Notes: generated from the sequence alone by a model not told the origin. DNA of 38,663 nt from Propionibacteriaceae bacterium (GCA_009779115.1 WREX01000007.1:1-38663), one strand, 5' to 3'. Shown: positions 20,540 through 30,958, counted from the first letter of the stretch. Program-made: numbers and translations.

Positions 20540-22780
20540 TCAGGGACGTGTCTCTTGGGACTCGGGAGTTTCATTCCTCTCTGCCTCTATGAGCTGAACC
20601 AATTCATTCACCGAGTTGCGGATGCTGGCAAGCATCTGCTGCTGCTGGTCCAACCGCTTCTCTAGGGTCTTCATTCTCCGAGCAAATCCTGCACGAGAAG
20701 GAGGAACGACTCTTCTCAGGGGCTGCACAATCCAATCCGATCGACCGACCTTCCAAAGATTAAGCAGAACATTCGGATGTCGTTGGAGATCCCTCAAGAA
20801 GTTGCTCTGTGCCTTATTGAGATTCTCCGTTGCCCCCAACAGATGGTGTTTGGAGAGCAACTTGAGGAACTTGCGTATCTGTAGACTCTTCCCTGGCTCA
20901 GGGCATGATGTAATGGCTCCATACATGAACTCAAGTGCAAGTTGCAAGACCTTATCGGGACTTGCGGCTTCACTATAAGAGTAAATAATGTCAAGCACTT
21001 CAGAAATGATCGTCAATTGTTTCTGTGTGAATCTTGAGGGATTGTTTGTTGCCGTGTTCATGAGAGAGTTTGCTCGATAGTGACGATAGCGGTACAACTC
21101 ATCGCTCAGGGTGACAACCCCGTGTGTTACCTTGGGAAACGCCAGGAACGAAAAAACAACATCCTCCCCAAAAGGAGTACCTTCCGGGAACGTCAACTCG
21201 TTGTCCAGCAGGAAATCCCGTCTAAAGCAGTGGCGCCATGAAAACACCCGAAAACAAGACTCATTAAAGAGATCATCCAGGGTGATCCGTTCCCGGTAGC
21301 CCTTCATTACTGTAAGCGTCTCGTGTAGCCATTGAGAAGGTCTGGGGACTCCGGGGTAAATGGTGGTTCCAAAGACAACAGCATCAACGGGATCTCTACC
21401 GTCGAGAGTCTCGTGCAAGACCTCACAGCATTTGACCGATACCCAGTCATCAGAATCGACAAATAGGACGTACTCGCCTTGAGCGATTTTCAATCCGGCG
21501 TTGCGAGCAGACGATAGTCCGCCATTGTTCTTGGTGATCACACGTACTCTGGAGTCCCTCTGGGCGTATTCCTTGAGAATCAACGCCGAATCGTCCGGAG
21601 AGCCATCATCCACACAGATGATCTCTATGTCTTCAAACGTCTGATTGACCAAACTTTCGAGGCACCCGCGGAGATAGGCCTCAACCTTGTAAACAGGCAC
21701 GACCACACTAATAAACGGTGTATCAACACTGGGGTGAGGTACAAAGCCAGCAGGAATTGGATGAATGGTGGCCTTTGCTCCAAGCTTCTGAGCTTTCTCA
21801 TCCTCGCGCCATGTGTGGTACGACATCGGCTCATGAGCAATGGATTGGAAACCTTCTTTTTTCCATTGTTGCCGACTGAAAAAATTCCAATTGACCTTGC
21901 CGTCATCAATCAGGTGGTTGAACCATTCCGATACCCGTACGAGGAATGGGTACTTCAGCGTTTGATCCAGCCGCTCGTAATTCCAGATAAACGAGTCATA
22001 GATCGTGGGGACCTCGATGCCATACAGGGAATGCAAATCAGGAGAGCTTTCGATGAACTCCTCAATTGCTTCATATTCATCGCAGACACAAAATGCTTTA
22101 CCACGAGAGTTCACTGACGACTCTTCATTATCCTGTCTGTAGTGAATGTAGGCTCTGCTCACACACGTCATCCTGTCTGCCAAAGCAAAAGCTTTGAAAG
22201 CAAACGACGTGTCCTGATACGACGCTCCTGGAGTTTCTAGGAACTCGATGTGATTGCTGGTGACAAATTCTCTGGAGTAGATCGCCGACCAGATCGATGG
22301 CTTCTTGCGAAACAGCTTCGCTCCGTCATAGTTCCGTGGAGTGATCGTGATTCCGTGCTCGGTGTAATCAAAGTACTCAAATACTTCCGAACGTACTGAT
22401 GGAGCAGTCCAATCCATATAGAAGTTACTCTTCACGATCTGAGCGTCATTGGCCTCAGCGAAATCGGACAACTGTTCAAACATGATTGGATCCGCCCAAT
22501 CATCACTTTCAACTATGCCAATGTATTTCCCCGTTGCCTTGCGGATCCCCCGATTCATCGAATACCCATACCCATGGTTTGGATGACTCAAGATGGTGAT
22601 ACGCGGATCAGACTTCGCAAAGCTTTCCATGATTGCCAGGCTGCCATCAGTTGATCCATCATTGACACAAATAATCTCAATATTGCGAAGAGTCTGTGAC
22701 ACAACACTGTGTAAGCATTTCGGCAAATAACGCTCTACGTTGTAGACAGGCACAATAATAGACACAAGCGGAGTTGCCAT
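20540..22780 (-). CDS. Tandem GT2-GT2 glycosyltransferase with C-terminal coiled-coil-like tail
   Basis: 746 aa; two complete GT2 signatures: VSIIVPVYNVERYLPKCLHSVVSQTLRNIEIICVNDGSTD and ISVVVPVYKVEAYLRGCLESLVNQTFEDIEIICVDDGSPD. Confidence 0.92.
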   Translation of the reverse strand: MATPLVSIIVPVYNVERYLPKCLHSVVSQTLRNIEIICVNDGSTDGSLAIMESFAKSDPRITILSHPNHGYGYSMNRGIRKATGKYIGIVESDDWADPIMFEQLSDFAEANDAQIVKSNFYMDWTAPSVRSEVFEYFDYTEHGITITPRNYDGAKLFRKKPSIWSAIYSREFVTSNHIEFLETPGASYQDTSFAFKAFALADRMTCVSRAYIHYRQDNEESSVNSRGKAFCVCDEYEAIEEFIESSPDLHSLYGIEVPTIYDSFIWNYERLDQTLKYPFLVRVSEWFNHLIDDGKVNWNFFSRQQWKKEGFQSIAHEPMSYHTWREDEKAQKLGAKATIHPIPAGFVPHPSVDTPFISVVVPVYKVEAYLRGCLESLVNQTFEDIEIICVDDGSPDDSALILKEYAQRDSRVRVITKNNGGLSSARNAGLKIAQGEYVLFVDSDDWVSVKCCEVLHETLDGRDPVDAVVFGTTIYPGVPRPSQWLHETLTVMKGYRERITLDDLFNESCFRVFSWRHCFRRDFLLDNELTFPEGTPFGEDVVFSFLAFPKVTHGVVTLSDELYRYRHYRANSLMNTATNNPSRFTQKQLTIISEVLDIIYSYSEAASPDKVLQLALEFMYGAITSCPEPGKSLQIRKFLKLLSKHHLLGATENLNKAQSNFLRDLQRHPNVLLNLWKVGRSDWIVQPLRRVVPPSRAGFARRMKTLEKRLDQQQQMLASIRNSVNELVQLIEAERNETPESQETRP

Positions 22781-23404
22781 TGATTACCTCTCTCCAGAGC
22801 TATTTTGCCTTTCTGCGAGGATCAGCGTAACACACTCGTGTCAACTCGAACACAGCGTGTGAAATCCCTAGACGATCGCTTGAAACCCTCTGTCGGCACT
22901 CACAGCCCCCACACGGTTTCCAGGCAAAACTACACAAGTTCCGGTAAATCACATTTCGAGATGTACTCCGGAATTGGTCCTGCGTAAGACCGCTCATCAT
23001 CACAGATACCGTAAGCATACATGGATCAAAAATAATACCTGTTTGGTGTCCGGAAAGCAGAAAATGAAGTCACAGGACCAACGGGCTTGCCTAGTCCAGA
23101 CGTCAATTCCAGTACGTTAGAGTCATTGCCACTGGAGCCGTAAACTGCATCCTTCTGTCCCTTCGTGTAGCCCATCTGTTTCACTCTGAGCGCGATAAAG
23201 GCTGATCTCAGCACTCACGAGGAAACCAGGTGTGACGAGACCCGGTACAAGGTGACAGCCCCTCCGATGTCTCGCCCGATCGAGCAGCACTGGCCCTATA
23301 CCATCAGGATTGGAAGGGTCCCATATACTCTGATGGTGTGACCTGCATACCTGGCATTTATCTTTCTCGAGTCTTCGATAGACGAGGTTGAGAAGGAGCC
23401 ACTC

Positions 23405-26032
23405 ACGAGCAAATATCTCTTCACCATCGTCATCCCCATCTTCAATTCCGCGAAGTACCTCCCCGCTACACTCCATTCACTCGACTGGCAGACCTACCCA
23501 CATTCGCGCATTCAGATCATTTTGGTTGATGACGGTTCCAACGATGAGTCAGGCTCCATCGCCCACGCCTGGGCATCCGATAGAAAAAACGTCGCCGTGA
23601 TGACACAAACTAACAGTGGTCCTTCTGTCGCCAGGAACCGAGGACTGGACGCGGCCGCAGGAGAATGGTTCGCCTCAGTTGATGCCGACGACATCCTTGA
23701 CAAACACTATTTCGCCTCCGTCGCCGATGTGCTCGACAGGGATCTCGACAAGGTGTCTTCAGCCGTGTGCACACACCTTTGGATGCTCGATAGCCAGACT
23801 GGTCGCGCGAATGACACACATGCGTTGGGTGAGAAGTTCAGACATGGTGACAGACTGGTTGATCTTCGAGATGAACCGAGTGCTTTCGCCCTGAGCAGCA
23901 CCACTTTCTTGCGAACAGCAGTCCTGCGGGAAAACGGTCTTCGCTTTGATCCGGCTGTTCAGCCGACTTTCGAGGACGCCCATCTCATCGGAAGATACCT
24001 TGCGTGTTTCGAGGCCCCGGTGATGGCGATCGCTTCACGTGCTCGTTACTATTATCGTCATCGGGTAGCACTTTCGACTTCCCTGACTCAAGCCACGTGG
24101 CAGAAATCCGAAAACTATACCGTTGTCCCACGCGTGGGGTATCTCGGCATGCTCACTGCCATCCAGGCCAGGCTCGGACAAACCCCACTTTGGGCCCAAT
24201 ACATGATTCTGTACTCAATCATGTGGTATCTGTCTGAAGAACAGTCGATGACTTCAAAGACAGCCTGGGTCGACACTGAGACCGCGACCCAATTCCTCCA
24301 AACGCTGGAACAGATCATGAGATATATCGACCTCAGTACGATCGAAGATTTCCCTGTCACTCAACTAACCTGGGAGATGAGACAGGCTCTCCTGGTACGG
24401 TTCAAGGCTTACCCACAAATGCCCCGTGTCTTCAATCTTCCCAAGAGAGGGAGGATAGCTCGCGTGACAGTCTTCTTCCACGGAGATTCTCCCGCTTTCT
24501 CTATCAGATCCGATGACGGCACCCGAGCTTTCGATATTGAAATGCAGCGTTCCCATGTCTATTTCGGTGAGGAATGGGCGACTCAAGTGACATTGGCCTG
24601 GGACACGGGCACAACCGAACCGACCTCAGACTCTGTATGGACCGATGGTGTCCAGACACAGCTCAGGCATGTTATCCCTCCGCAACGACAGTCACCAACC
24701 ACCAGTCGATTCCGGTTCAGCTCAGAACAATCAGATAATGGGCTTGATCGGGTTGTCGATCAGATCGGGAGAGTCTTGAGGATAGCCCCCCTGGCGACAA
24801 GCCGATCCATGCCACGGACTGTCACAGAGAGTCTGAGTCGTCAACGCGATCGACTCATTCACCGGCACCGCATCCGGATGACGAAAGCAGTACAGCGCAA
24901 AACTAGTAACGGTCGTTGGCCACAGTACGCCAACGCATGGGTGGTCATGGATCGAACGAACACTGCCGACGACAACGGGGAACACCTGTACCGCTATCTC
25001 AAGTTCTCTCGACCTGAAATAAACGCATACTTTTTATTGTCAAAGACCTCACCACACTGGAATAGGCTTGCATCCGAGGGGTTTCGTCTAATCGAATACG
25101 GCAGCAGGATGGCGACAGTGATTGCTCTCCACGCGGCAGTGAGGATCTCCTCGGACATCGTGCCATCCTGCCTGTATCCGGTGACCCAACAAGATGATGA
25201 TGCGTTGCCAGGCATTTTCGTCTTTCTTCAGCACGGAGTCATCGTAAACGACTTGTCCCGGTGGGTGAACGGCAAACCGATTGCCTTGATGACCACTTCC
25301 ACGTTGGCAGAATGGGCCAGTATCGTTGGGCCTGGTTCTCCGTACTCCCTCACCACGAAGCAAGTCGAACTTCTGGGGCTCACTCGCTGGGATCGGTTGA
25401 CGACCCTTCGGTCGGCTCAAGTGAATACAGACACTATTCTTGTCGCCCCGACGTGGCGCGCCGATCTGGAACGCGATCTGGCAACATGTCTCAACCAGGA
25501 TTCCCGGCGTCAAGTTTTCGAAGAGTCCGACTATTGGCAGGCTTGGCATAAACTACTTCATTCTCCAGCTCTTGCTTCCTCCGGCAAGCATATTCACTTG
25601 ATTCTCCACCACCGTCTGAACGCTCTGGTTCCCGAACTCGACTTGCCACCCTACGTCACCCGACTCACTGGCGATGAGATCAACTACCAACAAGAATTGT
25701 CCAGAGCATCGCTGTTCATCACCGATTTTTCTTCGCTGGCATTCGATGCAGCCTACGTGGGTTTGCCTGTGGTCTACTACCAGTGCGACAAAGATAGTTT
25801 CCTCACAAGCCATACATCTCGGCCGGGGTATTTCTCCCATGAACGCGACGGGTTCGGACCAGTCGTTTACGACGCGGAGGCAGCCTGCGTCGCCATCCAG
25901 AACATCATGGATGCCCACTACACAACCAGTGAACCCTACCTGTCCCGGATACAGAATACTTTTGCCTTTCACGACACCGATAACTGTGCCAGAACTGTCG
26001 CTGCCATCGAACGGAAACTGAAGGAGACGTGA
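23405..26032 (+). CDS. Fusion: GT2 glycosyltransferase - CDP-glycerol glycerophosphotransferase (TagF-like); start codon uncertain
   Basis: ORF track starts at 23522 mid-motif, but the frame is open back to a TGA at 23339-23341 and encodes SKYLFTIVIPIFNSAKYLPATLHSLDWQTYPHSRIQIILVDDGSND; C-term ILVAPTWRADLE...HHRLNALVPE...ASLFITDFSSLAFDAAYVGLPVVYYQCD (TagF). No in-frame ATG/GTG/TTG near the agaaggag at 23391-23398; ACG at 23405 sits where a start is expected. Confidence 0.75.
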   Translation, partial: TSKYLFTIVIPIFNSAKYLPATLHSLDWQTYPHSRIQIILVDDGSNDESGSIAHAWASDRKNVAVMTQTNSGPSVARNRGLDAAAGEWFASVDADDILDKHYFASVADVLDRDLDKVSSAVCTHLWMLDSQTGRANDTHALGEKFRHGDRLVDLRDEPSAFALSSTTFLRTAVLRENGLRFDPAVQPTFEDAHLIGRYLACFEAPVMAIASRARYYYRHRVALSTSLTQATWQKSENYTVVPRVGYLGMLTAIQARLGQTPLWAQYMILYSIMWYLSEEQSMTSKTAWVDTETATQFLQTLEQIMRYIDLSTIEDFPVTQLTWEMRQALLVRFKAYPQMPRVFNLPKRGRIARVTVFFHGDSPAFSIRSDDGTRAFDIEMQRSHVYFGEEWATQVTLAWDTGTTEPTSDSVWTDGVQTQLRHVIPPQRQSPTTSRFRFSSEQSDNGLDRVVDQIGRVLRIAPLATSRSMPRTVTESLSRQRDRLIHRHRIRMTKAVQRKTSNGRWPQYANAWVVMDRTNTADDNGEHLYRYLKFSRPEINAYFLLSKTSPHWNRLASEGFRLIEYGSRMATVIALHAAVRISSDIVPSCLYPVTQQDDDALPGIFVFLQHGVIVNDLSRWVNGKPIALMTTSTLAEWASIVGPGSPYSLTTKQVELLGLTRWDRLTTLRSAQVNTDTILVAPTWRADLERDLATCLNQDSRRQVFEESDYWQAWHKLLHSPALASSGKHIHLILHHRLNALVPELDLPPYVTRLTGDEINYQQELSRASLFITDFSSLAFDAAYVGLPVVYYQCDKDSFLTSHTSRPGYFSHERDGFGPVVYDAEAACVAIQNIMDAHYTTSEPYLSRIQNTFAFHDTDNCARTVAAIERKLKET

Positions 26033-27310
26033 TCAGAGCTTCAGCGACTGACGCACGTTGCGTACCCTGGCTATCAATGCTTGAGACGTTCCAGGTTCAG
26101 CCTGCGTATCCATCGCCCGTGTCAGGGCAAAGCGTCTGGCGGTGAAGTCCCCAACCGATACTGGTTTGGGAAAACGAATGGATTTCAACTTCTGGTCGAA
26201 TTTTCGTGGTGACTGACCTGGGAGGTACACGTGGGCTAGGTCGTTGCGCCGCAGGAACTCAGTCACGCGCTCCCATCGCTCGCTGTGACCCGTGAGAGTC
26301 GCCTCCCAGCTGGCCCCGGCGTAAAGGTCAGCGGCGTCGACATCAGTCTGGCCTGTCAGGATCTGGCGGGGGATTTCGTGGTAGTCGGCCAATTCCAAAG
26401 TACGCGAGTCGTGCGCAAGAACAACGGCAGGGACACCGGCCAACAAGGCGACGATATTCCCGTGAATCCTGGAGCCGAATGAGAAGTCGAAGCCGGACAG
26501 ATGGCGAATCCAGGTGGTCGGGTCCACACAGAACCTGGTCCTGTTCTGGCTCAACAGCGGGTGGTCCAAGGTGGTTGGAGAACCCTCTGGTTGGGGCTTC
26601 TTGGCATAGTACGTCCCGGTCAGCATCAGGCCCAGGGTGAGGTGGTCTTGGGCTGTATATATAAGGTTCTGATATCGTGCAGCGTGGTCTAATGAAATTG
26701 GCCCCATTTTAGGGACATACGGAGAGATATTCATCGAGATGCGTGATTGTTCCGTGATGGCCTCGACCGTCTTTGTGATGCTCAGGTTCGGCCCGGCCAT
26801 GAACATGGACGGACAACCGATCACGTCGACCACATCGGACCCAAAACCCAGGCGCTTGAGATAGCCGGCTGTGACCTCTCCACGGACGCCCATGGTGGCC
26901 GACCGGTTCAACACGCTTGAAACAAACTCTTTCACGATGGCGTCGAGGCCGGAGGCTGGGATTCGCCCGCTCACTGGGCCCTGGCAACCTACGCCGAGGA
27001 CCACGACGGGGATGGTGAGCCGATTGAAGAGGTCGGTCATCGCCTGGAGTTCATCGGTGAAGGATTTCCGGAAGGCATCAGCCAAAGGCACGACGACCAA
27101 GTCGTAATTTGCGTTGACTCGATCTGGGTCAAGGTTCACGAATTTGCGGGCGTCGATCTTCGTCCCCTGCGTGGACAGAAGTCGGTAGACCGATTGGGAA
27201 AAGACCAGGTTGCCGACATTGTTGCCGATGAGGTTCTTGGAGAGAGTCTTGCCCGCGCTGGCCACACGGAACGGGCTCTTGTGAGCACGTAGCAGAATCC
27301 GCATCGGCAC
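26033..27310 (-). CDS. Polysaccharide pyruvyl transferase family protein
   Basis: 425 aa; GNNVGNLVFSQSVYRLL, YDLVVVPLADAFRKSF, VVVLGVGCQG, FSFGSRIHGNIVALLAGVPAVVLAHDSRTLELADYHEIP. Confidence 0.82.
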   Translation of the reverse strand: MPMRILLRAHKSPFRVASAGKTLSKNLIGNNVGNLVFSQSVYRLLSTQGTKIDARKFVNLDPDRVNANYDLVVVPLADAFRKSFTDELQAMTDLFNRLTIPVVVLGVGCQGPVSGRIPASGLDAIVKEFVSSVLNRSATMGVRGEVTAGYLKRLGFGSDVVDVIGCPSMFMAGPNLSITKTVEAITEQSRISMNISPYVPKMGPISLDHAARYQNLIYTAQDHLTLGLMLTGTYYAKKPQPEGSPTTLDHPLLSQNRTRFCVDPTTWIRHLSGFDFSFGSRIHGNIVALLAGVPAVVLAHDSRTLELADYHEIPRQILTGQTDVDAADLYAGASWEATLTGHSERWERVTEFLRRNDLAHVYLPGQSPRKFDQKLKSIRFPKPVSVGDFTARRFALTRAMDTQAEPGTSQALIARVRNVRQSLKL

Positions 27311-27387
27311 CTCTGAATTGTCGCGAGTCCCGGTTCTCTGCCCGGATCAGGTACTCATCTTACCTTGAAGTCCCACAATGCCTGTCG

Positions 27388-28683
27388 TCAGTGAGCACCA
27401 CCAGCGAGGATCGCCTCGGGAGGAATCTGTTCAGCTTGTCGCCTTCCCACCCGACGGGTGGAGAGGGGCACGTCCGCCGATTGGTCGAGTTGCCATCCCG
27501 GTAACCACGCCAGCAGACCTTGCGAGTCTGAGCGAAAAACCCACGGCTTGAGGTTCCGGCCATCAGCCTCCAGAAATGATTGGGCGGCCTCCAAGTTCAT
27601 GCGCATTACGACAGCTTGCAGCACCCGGTCCTGGACATCGACCTGTTCAGCGTACGTCTCTTGTCCCACTTCGGCGATCGCCCACTCCAAGAACTGGCGG
27701 GCGATGTCGAAGTACTCCTCGGAGGCGGTGGACAGTCTCGTCAGAGTCAACTGGTCTGTCGCCAGGATTTGAGCCAGTCTGGCCACTCGGATCTCGGGTC
27801 TGCCCTCGTTCAGGAGGAAGTCCGCTGTCTCCTTGTAGGCCCGGACGCGTTCACGCAGGTTGTGGGCCTCACCCGCCTGTTGAGTCGTGGTGTCTTTGGT
27901 CTCCCGCCGACGCCATTGGAGGGCCGGCTGGTGCAGGATGTCGAAACCCCGCGCTCGTACGAACGCCCTCATCGTCAACAACTGATCCTCGAAGAAAACG
28001 CCTTCCGGTTGTGGGGCGACGGCCCGCTCATAGAAGTCTCGGCGATAGACCCTCGTGCACATCAAAGCGTTGGTCATCACCTCTGGCACTTGGCTCAAGA
28101 CGACACCGCGTCTGCTGCTGCGGTGAAGTACCTGGATGTATGGAGGGGGCAGGCACAGTTTGGAGTCGATGAGGGTGCCGTAAGACCCCACTGCGAAATC
28201 CGAATGCGTTTTCTCCAGTCCGAAAATCGCCTGCCGGTAGAAGAAAGGATCCGCGATGTCATCGGAGTCGAAGAAGGCCAGGTATTTCCCCTTCGCCAGT
28301 GACGCTCCCACATTGCGCGCGGCCCCTGGTCCACGATGAGATTGACGGATCAGGCGGATCGTCGAGCCTGTGAACTGGGCCGCCACGTCCGCAGTACGGT
28401 CAGTGGAACCGTCGTCCACAATGATGATCTCGATGTGTGACCACTGCTGCCGGATAAGACTTTTGAGCGCTTCCCCCAGATAATTTTCAGTATTATGTGA
28501 TGCCACCACGATAGATAGTAAAGGCATGCCTGGATAGTGCGGAATTCGGAATTGAGCCTGCACTGTTCGAAATCTACGGCGAGCGCCCTGCAGCAGATCC
28601 CAGGTCTGAGGAGGAACAACGCGCCGCACTGCCACGCCTAAGACGTGGCGAATGCTGCGGTATCTGAACCCCAGGTCACCCAT
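27388..28683 (-). CDS. GT2 glycosyltransferase
   Basis: 431 aa; LLSIVVASHNTENYLGEALKSLIRQQWSHIEIIIVDDGSTDRTADVAAQF, YLAFFDSDDIADP; SD agaggag before ATG. Confidence 0.9.
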   Translation of the reverse strand: MGDLGFRYRSIRHVLGVAVRRVVPPQTWDLLQGARRRFRTVQAQFRIPHYPGMPLLSIVVASHNTENYLGEALKSLIRQQWSHIEIIIVDDGSTDRTADVAAQFTGSTIRLIRQSHRGPGAARNVGASLAKGKYLAFFDSDDIADPFFYRQAIFGLEKTHSDFAVGSYGTLIDSKLCLPPPYIQVLHRSSRRGVVLSQVPEVMTNALMCTRVYRRDFYERAVAPQPEGVFFEDQLLTMRAFVRARGFDILHQPALQWRRRETKDTTTQQAGEAHNLRERVRAYKETADFLLNEGRPEIRVARLAQILATDQLTLTRLSTASEEYFDIARQFLEWAIAEVGQETYAEQVDVQDRVLQAVVMRMNLEAAQSFLEADGRNLKPWVFRSDSQGLLAWLPGWQLDQSADVPLSTRRVGRRQAEQIPPEAILAGGAH

Positions 28684-28963
28684 CGAATCTCCTCTTGCAC
28701 GGGCGAATTGTCACTAAATACTAGCGTCCCAGGTGTGGTCTTCGGTGAGAAAGGGAGTCCCAATCCGTGGGATCACTGTCAGGAACCACACAATGTCCGA
28801 CTTGGCATCTACAGGCAAACCGAGTAGTGTTTCCTGAGGAATCCTTAGGAAGGAAGAAGCAGTTCGTGGGTACTGAAGAGTCTGTGAGGACTCGGGCTTC
28901 TTCTCCTCAAGAGTAACTACTACCTAATTAACCCTATCGTTTTGAGTGCATCAAGGTTGGCAG

Positions 28964-29704
28964 ATGAATACGGCTTTAATAATTGCAGGTGGATCCGGGT
29001 CGCGCATGGGCTTGGACATGCCCAAGCAGTTCGTCATGGTCGACGGCAAGCCGATCCTCATGTATACCCTCCAGCCTTTCCAGGACCACCCCAGCATCGA
29101 CTCCATCGGTGTCGTGTGCATTGAGGGATACCAGAATATTCTGATGGACTATGCGCAGGAGTACGGCATCACCAAGCTCGACTGGATTGTGGTCGGCGGC
29201 GATAGTGCACAAGATTCGATCCACAACGGCATCTTGCATCTCCAGGGACTCTGCCATCCCCAAGACATCGTGGTCATCCATGACGGTATCCGGCCCCTGG
29301 TCGACGCCTCTGTCATTTCCGATGTCCTGGCCACTTGCCGGGCTTTTGGCAACGGCGTGGCAGCCCTGCCGTACAACGAACAAATCTTCCAGATCGATCA
29401 AGAAGACCCCTACTCGACCGTTGACTTCATCCCGCGTGACTCCATCCGCCGTGTCGCCACTCCTCAGGCCTACCATTACGACGTGCTCGCGTCACGCTAC
29501 CAGGAAGCCTACGAGAAGCACCTGGGTATCGGGCCGTCGTCGTACACCAACACCATGATGGTGGAACTCGGTGAGCGTCTCTACTTCTCGGTGGGATCGG
29601 ACAAGAACATCAAGCTGACAACCCCCGACGACTTGGCGCTCTTCCAAGCCCTGTTGAAGGTGACACCTCCTGAGCACTTGCTTCCGGTCAATCAGCTCCT
29701 GTGA
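28964..29704 (+). CDS. IspD/TarI-like cytidylyltransferase (2-C-methyl-D-erythritol 4-phosphate or polyol-5-phosphate cytidylyltransferase)
   Basis: MNTALIIAGGSGSRMGLDMPKQFVMVDGKPILMYTLQPFQDHPSID, VVGGDSAQDSIHNGI, VVIHDGIRPLVD, RVATPQAYHYDVL; substrate inferred from TagF-like neighbours. Confidence 0.88.
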   Translation: MNTALIIAGGSGSRMGLDMPKQFVMVDGKPILMYTLQPFQDHPSIDSIGVVCIEGYQNILMDYAQEYGITKLDWIVVGGDSAQDSIHNGILHLQGLCHPQDIVVIHDGIRPLVDASVISDVLATCRAFGNGVAALPYNEQIFQIDQEDPYSTVDFIPRDSIRRVATPQAYHYDVLASRYQEAYEKHLGIGPSSYTNTMMVELGERLYFSVGSDKNIKLTTPDDLALFQALLKVTPPEHLLPVNQLL

Positions 29705-29734
29705 GGCGTTGTCCGCGGGCGCAGGAGTTGAGAC

Positions 29735-30958
29735 GTGGACCGGTTGAGCAGTCATACCTATCGGCAAGACCTCGATCGCGTCGCATCCCTCAATCTTGAT
29801 TGGGATTTGCTCCGCGACTCCACAGTGATCCTGTCCGGCGCTTCCGGAGCGATTGGCACCTTTCTGGTCGACGTCTTGATGGCCCGCAACAATCAGTACG
29901 GCATGAACTGCACCGTGCACGCACTTGCCAGAACTTTGCCGTCTTTGCTTCAGCAGTTCAGCCAGTACGACGGGTATCCGAATCTGACCATGTCGGCAGT
30001 TGACCTTGGCGACGGCATGGTCACCTCACAGTCTCCTGCCTCCGACAATGTTCCTCTACCGTCTGAACCGGCGGATCTTGCACAGATGGAACCCCTGCCC
30101 CCGCCCGGAAAACCAGCCCCCACCCCCACACCGTCCGCTTACTTCGCACCCGCCTCACCCCCACCCACAGCACCCATCAGGTCCCTTCCCATCGCATCGG
30201 CTGACTATGTCATCCATGCCGCCAGCAACACCCACCCCGTGGCATACGCTTCCGATCCGGTCGGGACCATCATGGTGAACGTAGAGGGCACACGAACCAT
30301 GTTGGAGCTGGCCCTGCGCACCCACGCGCGACGTACCCTCTTCTTGTCGACCGTGGAAATCTACGGCGAGAACCGCGGCGATGTGGACCGGTTCCGGGAG
30401 TCCGACCTGGGCTACATCGACTCCAATACCCTGCGCGCCGGATACCCCGAGAGCAAGCGCACCGGCGAAGCCCTCTGCCAGGCCTACCGGGAACAGTACG
30501 GCGCCGATGTCGTCATCGTCCGCTTACCTCGCGTGTTCGGGCCCACAGTGAGGGCCGATGACACCAAGGCCATGTCGCAATTCCTCACCAATGCGGTCGC
30601 CGGCCGCGATGTCGTCTTGAAGTCCGCTGGCGAGCAGTTCTATTCGTACTGCCATGTCGCTGACGCGGTCAGTGGTATTCTGACTTGTCTGATGGCGGGC
30701 ACGTCCGGCGAGGCGTACAACGTGGCTCATCCTTCGTGCGACATCCATCTGAAAGACCTGGCCCGGCTGGTCGCCCACACGGTCGGACAACAGGTGGTCT
30801 TTGACCTTCCCGGCGCGGTGGAGTCACGGGGATTCTCTACGGCGAGCCTGGCGGTCATGGACGGATCCAAGCTCGCCGGCCTGGGCTGGCAGCCTCTCTA
30901 CACCATCTCAGACGGAGTCGAGAGAACAATGACAGTTCTGAAGGAGACTCGAACCTGA
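29735..30958 (+). CDS. Extended SDR / NAD-dependent epimerase-dehydratase with internal Pro-rich insertion
   Basis: 407 aa; VILSGASGAIGTFLVDVLMARN, ADYVIHAASNTHPVAYASDPVGTIMVNVEGTRTML, GYPESKRTGEALCQAY, VRLPRVFGPTVRADD; insertion SEPADLAQMEPLPPPGKPAPTPTPSAYFAPASPPPTAPI; TGA overlaps ATG of the next gene. Confidence 0.88.
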   Translation: MDRLSSHTYRQDLDRVASLNLDWDLLRDSTVILSGASGAIGTFLVDVLMARNNQYGMNCTVHALARTLPSLLQQFSQYDGYPNLTMSAVDLGDGMVTSQSPASDNVPLPSEPADLAQMEPLPPPGKPAPTPTPSAYFAPASPPPTAPIRSLPIASADYVIHAASNTHPVAYASDPVGTIMVNVEGTRTMLELALRTHARRTLFLSTVEIYGENRGDVDRFRESDLGYIDSNTLRAGYPESKRTGEALCQAYREQYGADVVIVRLPRVFGPTVRADDTKAMSQFLTNAVAGRDVVLKSAGEQFYSYCHVADAVSGILTCLMAGTSGEAYNVAHPSCDIHLKDLARLVAHTVGQQVVFDLPGAVESRGFSTASLAVMDGSKLAGLGWQPLYTISDGVERTMTVLKETRT

